DNA from: Belnapia rosea
GTDB lineage: Bacteria > Pseudomonadota > Alphaproteobacteria > Acetobacterales > Acetobacteraceae
Assembly (NCBI RefSeq): GCF_900101615.1
Contig: NZ_FMZX01000005.1
Coordinates: 62,001-126,000 of the forward strand
DNA: 64,000 bases
Direction of reading: 5' to 3'
In this document: one piece after another, positions 43,679 to 52,174 of the stretch
How the letters are laid out: each line of letters starts with the position of its first letter
Numbering within the stretch: position 1 is the stretch's first letter
The notes under the pieces: model-generated
Database searches by the model: none
Told to the model about the DNA's origin: nothing
Seen by the model: only the letters and a program-made list of their open reading frames with translations
Made by a program: the position numbers and the translations under genes

Positions 43679-44020
43679 ATGACCGGGATGGAGGTTCCGT
43701 TGCACGCCGTTGCCCATGCCCGCGCCGGCGACAAGGGCAACCGCGCCAATATCTCGCTCATCCCCTATGACCCATCCCTCTACCCGCTGCTGGCGGAGCA
43801 GGTGACGGAGGCGCGGGTGCTGGACCTCTTCGCCCATCGCGGCGCGACGCGCTGCACGCGCTACGACCTGCCGCTGCTGCACGCCTTCAACTTCGTGATC
43901 GACGACGTGCTGGAGGGCGGGGTGAATGGCAGCCTGAACCTCGACGGCCATGGCAAGACCGCCTCCTTCCGCCTGCTGTCACTGACGGTGACGGTGCCGC
44001 GCGGGTTGTTGCCGCCGTGA
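43679..44020 (+). CDS. AtuA C-terminal-domain-like protein
   Basis: A 113-residue protein: VPLHAVAHARAGDKGNRANI matches the HARSGDKGxxxNIG motif of the ferredoxin-fold domain that ends many AtuA proteins; LFAHRGATRCTRYDLPLLHA and NFVIDDVLEGGVNGSLNLDG follow. It probably works as the second half of AtuA, encoded 277 nt upstream. The ATG at 43679 has GAGGAGAG before it. The bases before the ribosome site are A+T-rich (CACTCACGTTGATCAAAATT) and may hold a separate promoter. Confidence 0.85.
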   Translation: MTGMEVPLHAVAHARAGDKGNRANISLIPYDPSLYPLLAEQVTEARVLDLFAHRGATRCTRYDLPLLHAFNFVIDDVLEGGVNGSLNLDGHGKTASFRLLSLTVTVPRGLLPP

Positions 44021-44050
44021 ACCCGGGCATGGCAGGCGCGTTGCGCCAAT

Positions 44051-45301
44051 GTGACCTATTTCATGTTCGCCACCGGCATCGAGAACAGCAACCCAACCAT
44101 CGAGGGGGGGCGTGTCCGGCGCGACCAGATGGAGGAATGCGGCCACTACGCCCGCTGGCAGGAGGATCTGGCGCTGGTGGCCGAGATCGGCTGCGGCTTC
44201 CTGCGCATCGGCCCGCCCTTGCACCGCACGCTGCTCGGCCCCGGGCGGCACGACTGGGACTATGCCGATCAGGTCTTTGCCGAGATGCGGCGGCTGCGGA
44301 TCGTGCCCATCGTCGATCTCTGCCATTTCGGCCTGCCGGACTGGCTCGGGGATTTCCAGAACCCCGATTTCCCGGCCGCCTTCGCCACCTATGCGCGGGC
44401 CTTTGCTGAGCGCTTCCCCTGGGTGCAGCTCTATACGCCGGTGAACGAGATGTACATCACCGCGGTCTTCTCCGCCCGCTATGGCTGGTGGAATGAGCAG
44501 CTGAGCAGCGACCGCGGCTTCGTCACCGCCCTCAAGCATGTGGTCCGCGCCAATGTGCTGGCGATGGAGGCGATCCTCGAGGTGCGGCCGGATGCGCTCT
44601 TCATCCAGAGCGAGAGCTCGGAGTATTTTCACGCCGACAGCCCCGCCGCCATCGGCCCCGCCGAGATCCGCAATGCCGAGCGCTTTCTCTCGCTCGATCT
44701 GAATTATGGCGTCCGCGTTTCCTCCGAGATGTACGACTACCTGCTCGACAACGGCATGACGCGGGAGGAGTACCGCTTCTTCATGCAGCACCGGCTGAAG
44801 CGCTGGTGCATCATGGGCAACGACTACTACGTGACGAACGAGCACCTCGTATCGGCTGATGGCCGCACCAAGGCCTCGGGCGAGATCTTCGGCTATGCCA
44901 CGATCACCCGCCAATACCATGACCGCTACCGCCTGCCGGTGATGCATACCGAGACCAACCTGCAGGAAGGCCCGCGCGGCGACGAGGCGGTGCAATGGCT
45001 CTGGAAGCAATGGGCCAATGTGCTGCGCGTCAGGAATGACGGCATGCCGATCGTCGGCTTCACCTGGTTCTCGCTGACCGACCAGGTGGATTGGGACACC
45101 GCGCTGCGCGAGCGGAACGGACGGCAGAACCCGCTTGGCCTCTACGATCTCGACCGGCGCATCCGCCGCGTCGGCCAGGCCTACAAGAAGCTCATCGCCG
45201 ACTGGCGTGACGTGCTGCCGGCGCAGAGCCTCTGCCTCCAGGTCCCGGTCCATATGCTGCGGGACCGGGATGGCTGGCCGGAAGGTGAAGGGCGAGGCTA
45301 G
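44051..45301 (+). CDS. GH1-like glycosyl hydrolase
   Basis: A 416-residue TIM-barrel protein related to family 1 glycosidases. The acid/base Glu is in QLYTPVNEMYITAVF (usual TxNEP) and the nucleophile in LPVMHTETNLQEGP (usual ITENG); other landmarks are RIGPPLHRTLLGPGRHDWDY, VPIVDLCHFGLPDWLG and GFTWFSLTDQVDWD. It is cytoplasmic, with no signal peptide. The start is GTG 44051 (MTYFMFATGIENS) or ATG 44063. The altered NEM and ETN contexts suggest a divergent specificity. It is convergent with the SMP-30 gene. Confidence 0.8.
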   Translation: MTYFMFATGIENSNPTIEGGRVRRDQMEECGHYARWQEDLALVAEIGCGFLRIGPPLHRTLLGPGRHDWDYADQVFAEMRRLRIVPIVDLCHFGLPDWLGDFQNPDFPAAFATYARAFAERFPWVQLYTPVNEMYITAVFSARYGWWNEQLSSDRGFVTALKHVVRANVLAMEAILEVRPDALFIQSESSEYFHADSPAAIGPAEIRNAERFLSLDLNYGVRVSSEMYDYLLDNGMTREEYRFFMQHRLKRWCIMGNDYYVTNEHLVSADGRTKASGEIFGYATITRQYHDRYRLPVMHTETNLQEGPRGDEAVQWLWKQWANVLRVRNDGMPIVGFTWFSLTDQVDWDTALRERNGRQNPLGLYDLDRRIRRVGQAYKKLIADWRDVLPAQSLCLQVPVHMLRDRDGWPEGEGRG

Positions 45302-45383
45302 GGCTTCGCCCGTTCCCGTTGGATGACGGAAAGCGCTTCACGCTGCTGCCCGGCCGGGCCCATACCCCCGATCGGGGCTTGCC

Positions 45384-46328
45384 TCAGCCTCCCGCCACGC
45401 CCTGCGTGTTGACGTAGAGCGCGAAGAGCGACTGCGCCGCGGACATGAACAGCCGGTTCCGGTGCCGCCCGCCGAAGCAGAGATTGGCGCAGCGTTCCGG
45501 CAGGTGGATATGGCCGATGGGATCGCCGCCGCTGTTGAAGACGCGCACGCCATCCAGCGCCGGCGTCATGCCCCAACCGCACCAGAGATTGCCGTCGATA
45601 TCGACGCGGAAGCCGTCCGGCGTCTCGTCCGGTGCGCAGGCGACGAAGATGCGGCGGTTGCGCAGGCCCTCTCCCGTTACGTCATAGGCCAGGATGTTGC
45701 GCGGGCTGCTGCGGCTCTCGATGACGTAGAGCAGGCTCTCATCCGGGCTGAAGGCCAGGCCGTTAGGATGGTCGATGTCGTCGGCGACGCAGGTGATGGC
45801 GCCGGTCTTGCCATCGACGCGATAGAGGTTGGTGTGCGGCAGCTCGGCCTCGGTCTTGATGCCCTCATAGAAGGCATAGGTGCCGAAGGGTGGGTCGGTG
45901 AACCAGATGGAGCCGTCCGACTTCACCACCACGTCGTTCGGGCTGTTGAGGCGCCGGCCCTGGTAGCTGTCGGCCAGCACCGTCACGCTGCCGTCGTATT
46001 CGAAGCGCACGACGCGGCGGCCGGCATGTTCGCAGGCCACGATGCGGCCCTCGCGGTCCCGCGTATGGCCGTTGGCGTTGTTGGAGGGCTTCTGCCACTC
46101 GCTGACCTCGCCCGTCGCCTCGTCCCATTTCAGCACGCGGTTGTTCGGGATGTCGGACCAGAGCAGGCTGCGCATGTCGCCGAGCCAGACCGGCCCCTCG
46201 CCCCAGCGGGAGCCGGTCCAGAGCCGCTCCACCGCCGAGAGGGCGAGGTGGTATTTCTTGAAGGAGGGATGCAGGGCAACGATGGCGGGGTCGGGGTAGC
46301 GTTCGCTCGGCTGCCAGCGCTCGGTCAT
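45384..46328 (-). CDS. SMP-30/gluconolactonase family lactonase
   Basis: A 314-residue six-bladed propeller: WGEGPVWLGDMRSLLWSDIP (metal Glu), RLNSPNDVVVKSDGSIWFTD (Asn-Asp), HPNGLAFSPDESLLYVIES (Asn and Asp ligands) and GFRVDIDGNLWCGW. These hydrolyse sugar lactones such as gluconolactone. No signal peptide is evident. With the GH1-like enzyme facing it and the other carbohydrate enzymes nearby, a role in sugar oxidation is plausible. Confidence 0.92.
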   Translation of the reverse strand: MTERWQPSERYPDPAIVALHPSFKKYHLALSAVERLWTGSRWGEGPVWLGDMRSLLWSDIPNNRVLKWDEATGEVSEWQKPSNNANGHTRDREGRIVACEHAGRRVVRFEYDGSVTVLADSYQGRRLNSPNDVVVKSDGSIWFTDPPFGTYAFYEGIKTEAELPHTNLYRVDGKTGAITCVADDIDHPNGLAFSPDESLLYVIESRSSPRNILAYDVTGEGLRNRRIFVACAPDETPDGFRVDIDGNLWCGWGMTPALDGVRVFNSGGDPIGHIHLPERCANLCFGGRHRNRLFMSAAQSLFALYVNTQGVAGG

Positions 46329-46417
46329 GGAGATTCCTTCCCAGATGGAAGGCCGATCCTGCCGCCGCCGCGCCGGCGGCGCCAGACGGCGAAAGAGCGC
46401 CGCGCCACCGCCCGGGG

Positions 46418-46654
46418 CTACAGCGCCCCGCTCATCGGCGGCGGCGGCGCACCAAGCGCCTCGGCAATGGCGGCATAGGCCAGCGGGCGGCGGGCGGTGA
46501 CGGCATGGGCCAGCATGGCGGCGGCGATCGGCTCCGCCCCGCCCCGCGCGGCGAAGAGGCAAGGCAGCGCGTCCCGGCCGAAGGCGGCGCAGTAGTGGTC
46601 GATGGCGGCCTGGAACCCGGCCTCGGCGGCGGGCATCACCCTGTCTCGTGGCAT
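46418..46654 (-). CDS. Small hypothetical protein
   Basis: A 78-residue Ala-rich protein (MPRDRVMPAAEAGFQAAIDH then YCAAFGRDALPCLFAARGGA), predicted helical with no signal peptide. The ATG at 46654 is favoured over one at 46666 because GGAGG lies 5 nt before it. The family is not recognised. It lies upstream of the SMP-30 gene on the same strand (89 nt gap) and may be co-transcribed with it. Confidence 0.5.
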   Translation of the reverse strand: MPRDRVMPAAEAGFQAAIDHYCAAFGRDALPCLFAARGGAEPIAAAMLAHAVTARRPLAYAAIAEALGAPPPPMSGAL

Positions 46655-46842
46655 GGCATCCTCCATGGGTCATGGCGAAGCTAGCCGGGGCCGGGCAGGC
46701 TCACCCATCCATACGGTGGATGAACCCTATCCGGGCTTCGCATTGGCCTCCGGGCACCGCGGGGGCCATCTTCCGGGTCACAGAGAGGGCCGGCGAGGGT
46801 TTCGAGCCTCGGGCGGCCCCCATCCCGAAGGAGAGTCAAGCC

Positions 46843-47184
46843 ATGATCCGCAATACCGTATTTGCCTCGTTGATTGCCCTGACCGCTGCCGGTGCCGCCC
46901 AGGCGCAGGACAACGGCCCCCGCCTGATTGGTGGCGGTGCCGATGGTGGCCCCCGCGTCGAGTATGGGATGCCGAGCGAGAATGTGGTCGGCGGCGGCTA
47001 TGCCCGCATCACCGGCGAGGCCAACAGCCGCACCGTGGCCTATTCCGGCCAGACCGCCGCCCAGCATGAGGGCCGCTATGTCGCCCAGCTCGTCGGCGGT
47101 GGCCGGGAGCAGGCCCTGGTCTATGTCCCCGCCCAGGCCGCCAGCCCCACCCTCGCAGGCCGCCTCGTCAGCCAGGGCGGCTGA
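46843..47184 (+). CDS. Secreted hypothetical protein
   Basis: A 113-residue protein with a clear Sec signal (MIRNTVFASLIALTAAGAAQ-AQ). The mature part is Gly-rich with two similar segments (RLIGGGADGGPRVEYG; AQLVGGGREQALVYVPA). GAAGGAGA sits before the ATG. The family is unknown; the small size and lack of Cys suggest a periplasmic or surface protein. A GC hairpin with a T-rich tail follows at 47266. Confidence 0.75.
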   Translation: MIRNTVFASLIALTAAGAAQAQDNGPRLIGGGADGGPRVEYGMPSENVVGGGYARITGEANSRTVAYSGQTAAQHEGRYVAQLVGGGREQALVYVPAQAASPTLAGRLVSQGG

Positions 47185-47265
47185 TCAGCCAACAGCCCCG
47201 GGCGCCAGCGCCCGGAATCCCTGCTGACCCTTAGCCTCCCTCCGCCCCCCTCCCCCGCGAGGCAG

Positions 47266-47293
47266 ACCCATCCCACCCCCCGGGATGGGTTTG
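47266..47293 (+). terminator. Probable rho-independent terminator
   Basis: ACCCATCCC (47266-47274) pairs perfectly with GGGATGGGT (47282-47290) around a C-rich loop, followed on the plus strand by TTTGT. It lies 80 nt past the secreted-protein gene. The minus strand has no T tail, so it is not the prfB terminator. Confidence 0.65.
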
Positions 47294-47396
47294 TCGCGTT
47301 CGGGGGCTGCCATGCATTGGCGGTGCACCGCTCCTAGGTAACGGATCTCATCGCCGACGACCGTCAGGCTTACGTCCCGGGCCTGTGGCCCAGGGC

Positions 47397-48546
47397 TCAG
47401 CGTGCGGAGGCCGAGGCCTCCGACCGTGTCGCACCGACCCGCGAGGCCAGCGCCGCCGCCATGAACTCGTCGAGGTCGCCATCCAGCACGGCGGCCGGGT
47501 TGCCCTTCTCGACGCCTGTCCGGAGGTCCTTCACCAGCTGATAGGGCTGCAACACGTAGTTCCGGATCTGGTGGCCCCAGCCGATATCGGTCTTGCCGGC
47601 CTCGATACCGGCCGCCACCGCCTCGCGCTTGGACAGTTCCAGCTCATAGAGGCGCGCCTTCAGCATGTTCATGGCGATGGCGCGGTTCTTGTGCTGGCTG
47701 CGGTCCTGGGTGGAGGCTGCCACAATCCCGGTCGGGATATGGGTGAAGCGCACCCCGGATTCCGTCTTGTTCACGTGCTGGCCGCCGGCGCCCGAGGCCC
47801 GGAAGGTGTCAGTCTTGATGTCGGCCGGGTTGATATCGATCTCGATCTTGTCGTCCACGACCGGGTAGACATAGACGCTGGCGAAGCTGGTCTGCCGCTT
47901 GTCGTTGCCGCCGAAGGGGCTGATCCGCACCAGGCGGTGCACGCCCGTCTCGGTCTTCAGCCAGCCATAGGCGGCGGGGCCGGTGACCTGGAGGGTAGCC
48001 GACTTGATGCCGGCCTCTTCCCCATCCGACTGCTCGGTCAGCGCCACCTTGTAGCCATGCTGCTCGGCCCAGCGCTGGTACATGCGCAGCAGCATCTCAG
48101 CCCAGTCCTGCGCCTCGGTCCCGCCGGCGCCGGCATTGACCTCGATATAGGCATCGTTTTGGTCGGCCTCGCCGGAGAGCAGGCTCTCGATCTCGCGCCG
48201 CTTGGCCTCGGCGGCCAGCGCCTGGAGGTCGGCGACGGCGGCATCGGCCGTCGCCGCATCACCCTCCGCCTCGGCCAGCTCGACCAGCTCGATCGCGTCG
48301 CGCACGGCCTGTTCCAGCCGGGCCACGCCCTCGGTCTGGTCGGCGAGGCGGGAGCGTTCCCGCATCAGCTTGTTGGCGGCCTCGGCATCGTTCCACAGGC
48401 CGGGATCCTCGGCCTTGGCGTTCAGCTCATCGAGACGTCGGAGTGCGGCATCCCAGTCAAAGATGCCTCCTCAGCAGGGACACCGAAGCGGTGATCTGCT
48501 CGTTCAGGGATTCTGCATCGGCGCGCATTGCCGGGCGATAGGCCAT
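47397..48546 (-). CDS. prfB: Peptide chain release factor 2, with programmed +1 frameshift
   Basis: RF2 is encoded in two frames. Frame 0 starts at ATG 48546 (or 48528, [11 protein letters not shown]) and ends at an in-frame TGA (48459-48457) after CTT. Shifting +1 at CTT-TGA-C enters the long frame from 48458 to the stop at 47397, giving about 382 residues (376 from the second ATG). The long part has the RF2 anticodon-like SPF (VRISPFGGN) and the catalytic GGQ ([11 protein letters not shown]). It terminates at UGA and UAA codons. RF2 shortage slows termination at the internal UGA and favours the shift, giving autoregulation. Confidence 0.95.
48456..48471 (-). promoter_or_regulatory. prfB +1 frameshift signal
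   Basis: On the minus strand the bases read AGGAGG-CAT-CTT-TGA-C. AGGAGG (48471-48466) is an internal Shine-Dalgarno three bases before the slippery CTT (48462-48460), followed by stop TGA and C, the weak-termination context. Spacing and order equal the E. coli prfB site (AGGGGG-TAT-CTT-TGA-C). Confidence 0.95.
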
Positions 48547-48684
48547 GGCGGAGGCCCTGTCCAGAGTGCCCGGAGGGATACAGCACGCCACGGGAGTTCG
48601 CTCGACCTTGCGCATACCGATGGTATAGGATCAGGCGACCGGAAGCGCCCCGCTGGGGGCCGAGCATGGAGGGCATTCCCGGCC

Positions 48685-50247
48685 ATGGCCGCCGTCACGC
48701 CGATCGACCTCGCCGGCGCCCACCGCATCCTGGCCCGCGCCGCCTATGGCGCCCGGCCGGGGGAGGCGGAGGCGCTCGCCCGCACCGGCCTCGCGGCCTG
48801 GCTCGACCGCCAGCTCGCCCTGCCCGCCCTGGAGCCGGCGGTGGAGGCCCGCATCGACGGGGTGCTGATCCCCATCCGCTACGCCGCGGGCCCGGGCGAG
48901 CAGATCACCGACGAGATCCGCCCGCCCGTTGCCCTGCGCCAGACCCAGGCGGAGCGCTGGCGGCTTGGCGAGTTCCGCCAGGGGGTGCGCATCCCCCCCG
49001 CCGAGCGCGAGCGGCCGCGCCTGGAGCTCAGCCTGGCGACCCTGCTGCGCAGGACGGCGGCCGAGGCGCAGCTCCGCGAGCGGCTGGTGGAGTTCTGGCA
49101 CGACCATTTCAACGTTGCCTTCCAGGCCGATGGCCGGGTTGCCGCCTCCCTGCCCGACCATGACGGGCGCATCCGTGCCCATGCGCTCAGCTCCTTCCGC
49201 GCGCTGCTGGAGGCGATGGCGACCAGCCCGGCGATGCTGGTTTACCTGAACAACCAGAGCTCCCGCGCCGGCGCGCCGAACGAGAATTACGCCCGCGAGC
49301 TGCTGGAGCTGCATACGCTGGGACGCGCCGCCTATCGCGGCAGCGCCCGCACCGGTCGGGACGTGCCGCGGCTTCCCGATGGCAGGCCCGCCTTCTATGT
49401 CGATGCCGATGTCTGGGAGGCCGCCCGCGCGCTGACCGGCTGGAGCATCGCCTCCGGCCAGGCTTTCGACGGCGCCCGCGCCCTGCCGCGCACCGGCGAG
49501 TTCGCCTATGTCGCCCAGTGGCACGATCCCTACCAGAAGCACTTCCTCGGCCAGGACCTCGACCCCTTCGCCCCGGCCATGGCGCACGGGCGGGCAGTGC
49601 TGGACGCGCTGGCCGCCCATCCGGCGACGGCGCGCTTCCTCTGCACCAAGCTCGCCCGCTTCCTGCTGGGAGACCCGCCGCCGGCCAGCGCCATCACGCG
49701 CGCCGAGGCGGCCTGGACCCGGGGAATGGGGAAGGATGACCAGATCGCGCAGACGGTCCGGGCCCTTCTCGCCGGGCCCGAGATCCTCGCCCCCGCACCC
49801 TCCCGCACCCGTCGCCCGGTCGAGGCCGTGGCCGCCGCGGTCCGGGCGCTCGACATTCCCTTCGCGCCCAACACCGGGATCCTCGGCCAGCTTGCCAATG
49901 CCGGGCAGCTTCCCTTCGGCTGGGCCCCGCCGGATGGCCAGCCGCTGGAGGCGGAACCCTATCTCGGCGCCTCCGCGCTCCGCGCCCGCTGGGCCATGCT
50001 GCTCGGCCTGGCCCGCAACAGCGGCGGCATGGGATTCTCGCCCCTCTATGCCGAGCTCGCCCGCACGCCCGTGGAGGGCATCGTGCGGCGCCTCGGTGAG
50101 CTGGCCCTCGGCCCGGCCGGCGCCCCCGTGGCGGAGACGGTAGCCGGGATCTGGAGTGCCGCCGGCCGCAATGCCCGCCCGGTGCCGGGCGAGGTCGCCG
50201 AGCTTGCCGGCTGGGTGCTGAACGCACCGGCCTTCCAGACCGTCTGA
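48685..50247 (+). CDS. DUF1800 family protein
   Basis: A 520-residue protein of the DUF1800 family: HRILARAAYGARPGEAEALA, then WLDRQLA, LVEFWHDHFNVA, NNQSSRAGAPNENYARELLE, LHTLG, LTGWSI and WHDPYQKHFLGQDL. The motif PNENYARELLELHTLG is diagnostic. The function is unknown; the family nearly always pairs with DUF1501, as here (11 nt gap). No clear signal peptide is seen with the ATG at 48685. It is divergent from prfB across 138 nt. Confidence 0.9.
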   Translation: MAAVTPIDLAGAHRILARAAYGARPGEAEALARTGLAAWLDRQLALPALEPAVEARIDGVLIPIRYAAGPGEQITDEIRPPVALRQTQAERWRLGEFRQGVRIPPAERERPRLELSLATLLRRTAAEAQLRERLVEFWHDHFNVAFQADGRVAASLPDHDGRIRAHALSSFRALLEAMATSPAMLVYLNNQSSRAGAPNENYARELLELHTLGRAAYRGSARTGRDVPRLPDGRPAFYVDADVWEAARALTGWSIASGQAFDGARALPRTGEFAYVAQWHDPYQKHFLGQDLDPFAPAMAHGRAVLDALAAHPATARFLCTKLARFLLGDPPPASAITRAEAAWTRGMGKDDQIAQTVRALLAGPEILAPAPSRTRRPVEAVAAAVRALDIPFAPNTGILGQLANAGQLPFGWAPPDGQPLEAEPYLGASALRARWAMLLGLARNSGGMGFSPLYAELARTPVEGIVRRLGELALGPAGAPVAETVAGIWSAAGRNARPVPGEVAELAGWVLNAPAFQTV

Positions 50248-50258
50248 GGAGAGAGGCC

Positions 50259-51470
50259 ATGCCCATCCTGCTCGGCCGCCGCCATCTGCTCCGCGCCGGC
50301 CTTGGCGCTGCCCTGCTGCCCGGCCTGCGCAGCCTCGCCTTCGCCGAGCAGCCGGGTGCGCCGTTGCTCGTGCTGGTCAATCTCCGTGGCGGGATGGACG
50401 GGCTGCATGCGCTCTCGCCGGCGGATAGCGCCCATTTCGTCGATCTGCGGGCGGAGAACCTGCGCAGCCTCGCCACCGGCCCCCAGGCGGGACATCGCCT
50501 GGATGCCTCCCCGGCCGCTGACTTCCGCCTGCACCGGGAGGCCGGGCCGCTGGCCGAGATCTGGCAGGATGGCCGCATGGCGATCTGGCCGGCGGCCGGC
50601 GTGCCCCAGGCAACGCGCAGCCATTTCGAGGCCCAGGCGATGATGGGCCTCGGCCAGGGCCTGCGGGCCGAGGCGGGCGGCAGCACCGGATGGCTGGCCG
50701 CCTGGGCCGCCGGTGCGGCGCCGCCCGATGCCGCCATCGCCGCCATCTCCGCCCAGGGCGGTCTCGCCCCCGAATTGCGCGGCGCCCGGCACGGGCTTGC
50801 CGTCGCCGGACTGGGTGATGGGCTGGCACCGCCCGGCAGCGCCTTCGGCGATGCCATGCTGGAAGCCCTCTACCGCCGTGGCCAGGGCCCGGTGGCGGAG
50901 GCGGGGCGGGATGCGCTGGGCGGGCTCCGCAGCATCGACCGGCTGCTGCCGCGCAATGCGGAGGGCCGTCCGCTGCCCTATGCGCCCGCCGTCGGGGTGG
51001 ATTACGGGCCCGGTCGCGAATTCGGCCGGGCGCTGGCCGTCATGGCGCAGACGGCGAAGCTCAACCCCGCACTGGTCGCCGCCACGGTCGATCTTGGTGG
51101 CTGGGACACGCATGAGGGTCAGCCCGGCCGCTTCGCCGACCGGATGCGGGTGCTGGCCCGCGGCCTCGGCGCCTTCGATGCCGACATGGCCGGGCTGCCG
51201 CGGCGCTGGACGGTGCTGGTGGCCAGCGAATTCGGCCGCCGCCTCCGCTCCAACCGCAGCAGCGGCACGGATCACGGCCGGGCCGGGGTGATCCTCGCCT
51301 TTGGCGGGCGCTTCGGCCTCGGCCGGCATTTCGGCGAATGGCCGGGCCTCGCGCCGGAGGCGCTGGACGAGGGCGTCGACCTCCGCGTCGCCAGCGACTA
51401 CCGTGCGGTGTTCCGCACCGTCATCGCCGACCTCGCGCCCTCGGCGCCGCCGCCTTTTGCCCGAAGCTAG
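50259..51470 (+). CDS. DUF1501 family protein
   Basis: A 403-residue partner of the DUF1800 gene. The N-terminus GRRHLLRAGLGAALLPGL is a twin-arginine-like signal followed by FAEQ, so export is likely. Core motifs are LLVLVNLRGGMDGLHALSPA, TVDLGGWDTHEGQPGRFADR, LGAFDADMAGL and LVASEFGRRLRSNRSSGTDH-GR, which give the family its resemblance to alkaline-phosphatase/sulfatase folds. The biochemical role is unknown. GGAGAGAGG precedes the ATG. Confidence 0.9.
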   Translation: MPILLGRRHLLRAGLGAALLPGLRSLAFAEQPGAPLLVLVNLRGGMDGLHALSPADSAHFVDLRAENLRSLATGPQAGHRLDASPAADFRLHREAGPLAEIWQDGRMAIWPAAGVPQATRSHFEAQAMMGLGQGLRAEAGGSTGWLAAWAAGAAPPDAAIAAISAQGGLAPELRGARHGLAVAGLGDGLAPPGSAFGDAMLEALYRRGQGPVAEAGRDALGGLRSIDRLLPRNAEGRPLPYAPAVGVDYGPGREFGRALAVMAQTAKLNPALVAATVDLGGWDTHEGQPGRFADRMRVLARGLGAFDADMAGLPRRWTVLVASEFGRRLRSNRSSGTDHGRAGVILAFGGRFGLGRHFGEWPGLAPEALDEGVDLRVASDYRAVFRTVIADLAPSAPPPFARS

Positions 51471-51476
51471 AGCGAA

Positions 51477-51506
51477 CCCCGATCGGGCGGGATCACCTGA
51501 TCGGGG
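51477..51506. repeat. Hairpin after the DUF1501 gene
   Basis: CCCCGATC (51477-51484) pairs with GATCGGGG (51499-51506) around a 14 nt loop. It begins 7 nt after the DUF1501 stop, right behind TAGAGC, the same boundary word as the repeat at 28561. There is no T tail. It could be a REP-like element or a weak terminator. Confidence 0.5.
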
Positions 51507-51522
51507 CAATCTGCACCATCAA

Positions 51523-51825
51523 TCAGCCAGCTAGGATGGGTTCCGTGAGCTGCCACGAACGAAAAATGCTTTCGGTAAGAACCCATACATCTTGATTGGC
51601 AATACTTACGGTTTCGCCTCCTGAACGGGTTTGGATGGCACGCTTGTTCTGGCTGTCGGATAGGGCTTGGGCTGCCATCGGGCCGGCCATGGGTAAGCTG
51701 ATGGCGACGAGGCTCGTGGAAGCCGGGTATGGGGCGGCAGGATGATCGGATGGCGAAGCCGCGCTTGCCTCCTCGGCAGCGGCACGGAATTCGACAGTGT
51801 CGTTACCAATCCGGGACTTGACCAT
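51523..51825 (-). CDS. Hypothetical protein (uncertain)
   Basis: A 100-residue frame (MVKSRIGNDTVEFRAAAEEA to the end LTEPILAG) in a stretch with less GC-skewed codons than its neighbours. It includes a mildly hydrophobic segment (TSLVAISLPMAGPMAAQAL). Only a weak AGG precedes the ATG, and no family is recognised. It may be a degraded or recently acquired gene. Low confidence. Confidence 0.3.
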   Translation of the reverse strand: MVKSRIGNDTVEFRAAAEEASAASPSDHPAAPYPASTSLVAISLPMAGPMAAQALSDSQNKRAIQTRSGGETVSIANQDVWVLTESIFRSWQLTEPILAG

Positions 51826-52174
51826 GCCTGCACTTGACGGAGGCGCCCTGCCCCGAGTGGCGCGGGCCTGTGGACCCGGGATGCCTGCGACCTCGACCAC
51901 CGGCTACGCAGGCGATGCTGCACTGCCTGCCACCCGGCGGCCGTTGGTGGCGCTACGCGAGCCCGTCCGCACGGCGCAATTCGCGGGCCCAGGCGCGGCG
52001 TCGCTCCTTGCCGCAGCGGGCCACCTAGTGCGGGTCTTCTGATGCTCCTCAGTGATACATATGCCGCAACAGCTCTGTCACTGACGACGCTCTGCCATGA
52101 GAGACGAGCCGGAGCGGCGGAGCACCCATGAACGAGTGTTTGCCGCCCTGTGCAGGCATCTCCCGGGAGGCAGG
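51826..52174. other. Stretch without a supported gene
   Basis: Upstream region of the histidine kinase. Short frames here look like shadows, without ribosome sites or recognisable products. The bases near 52040-52080 (GATACATATGCCGCAACAGC) are richer in A+T and could carry the kinase promoter, but no clear -35/-10 pair was identified. Confidence 0.4.

Noticed and set aside
43398-43682. 94-residue plus-strand frame overlapping both neighbours as ATGA
   Set aside because: The double overlap is tempting, but the product is Arg/Gly/Thr-rich with no family, and the opposite strand carries a clear signal peptide with a ribosome site.
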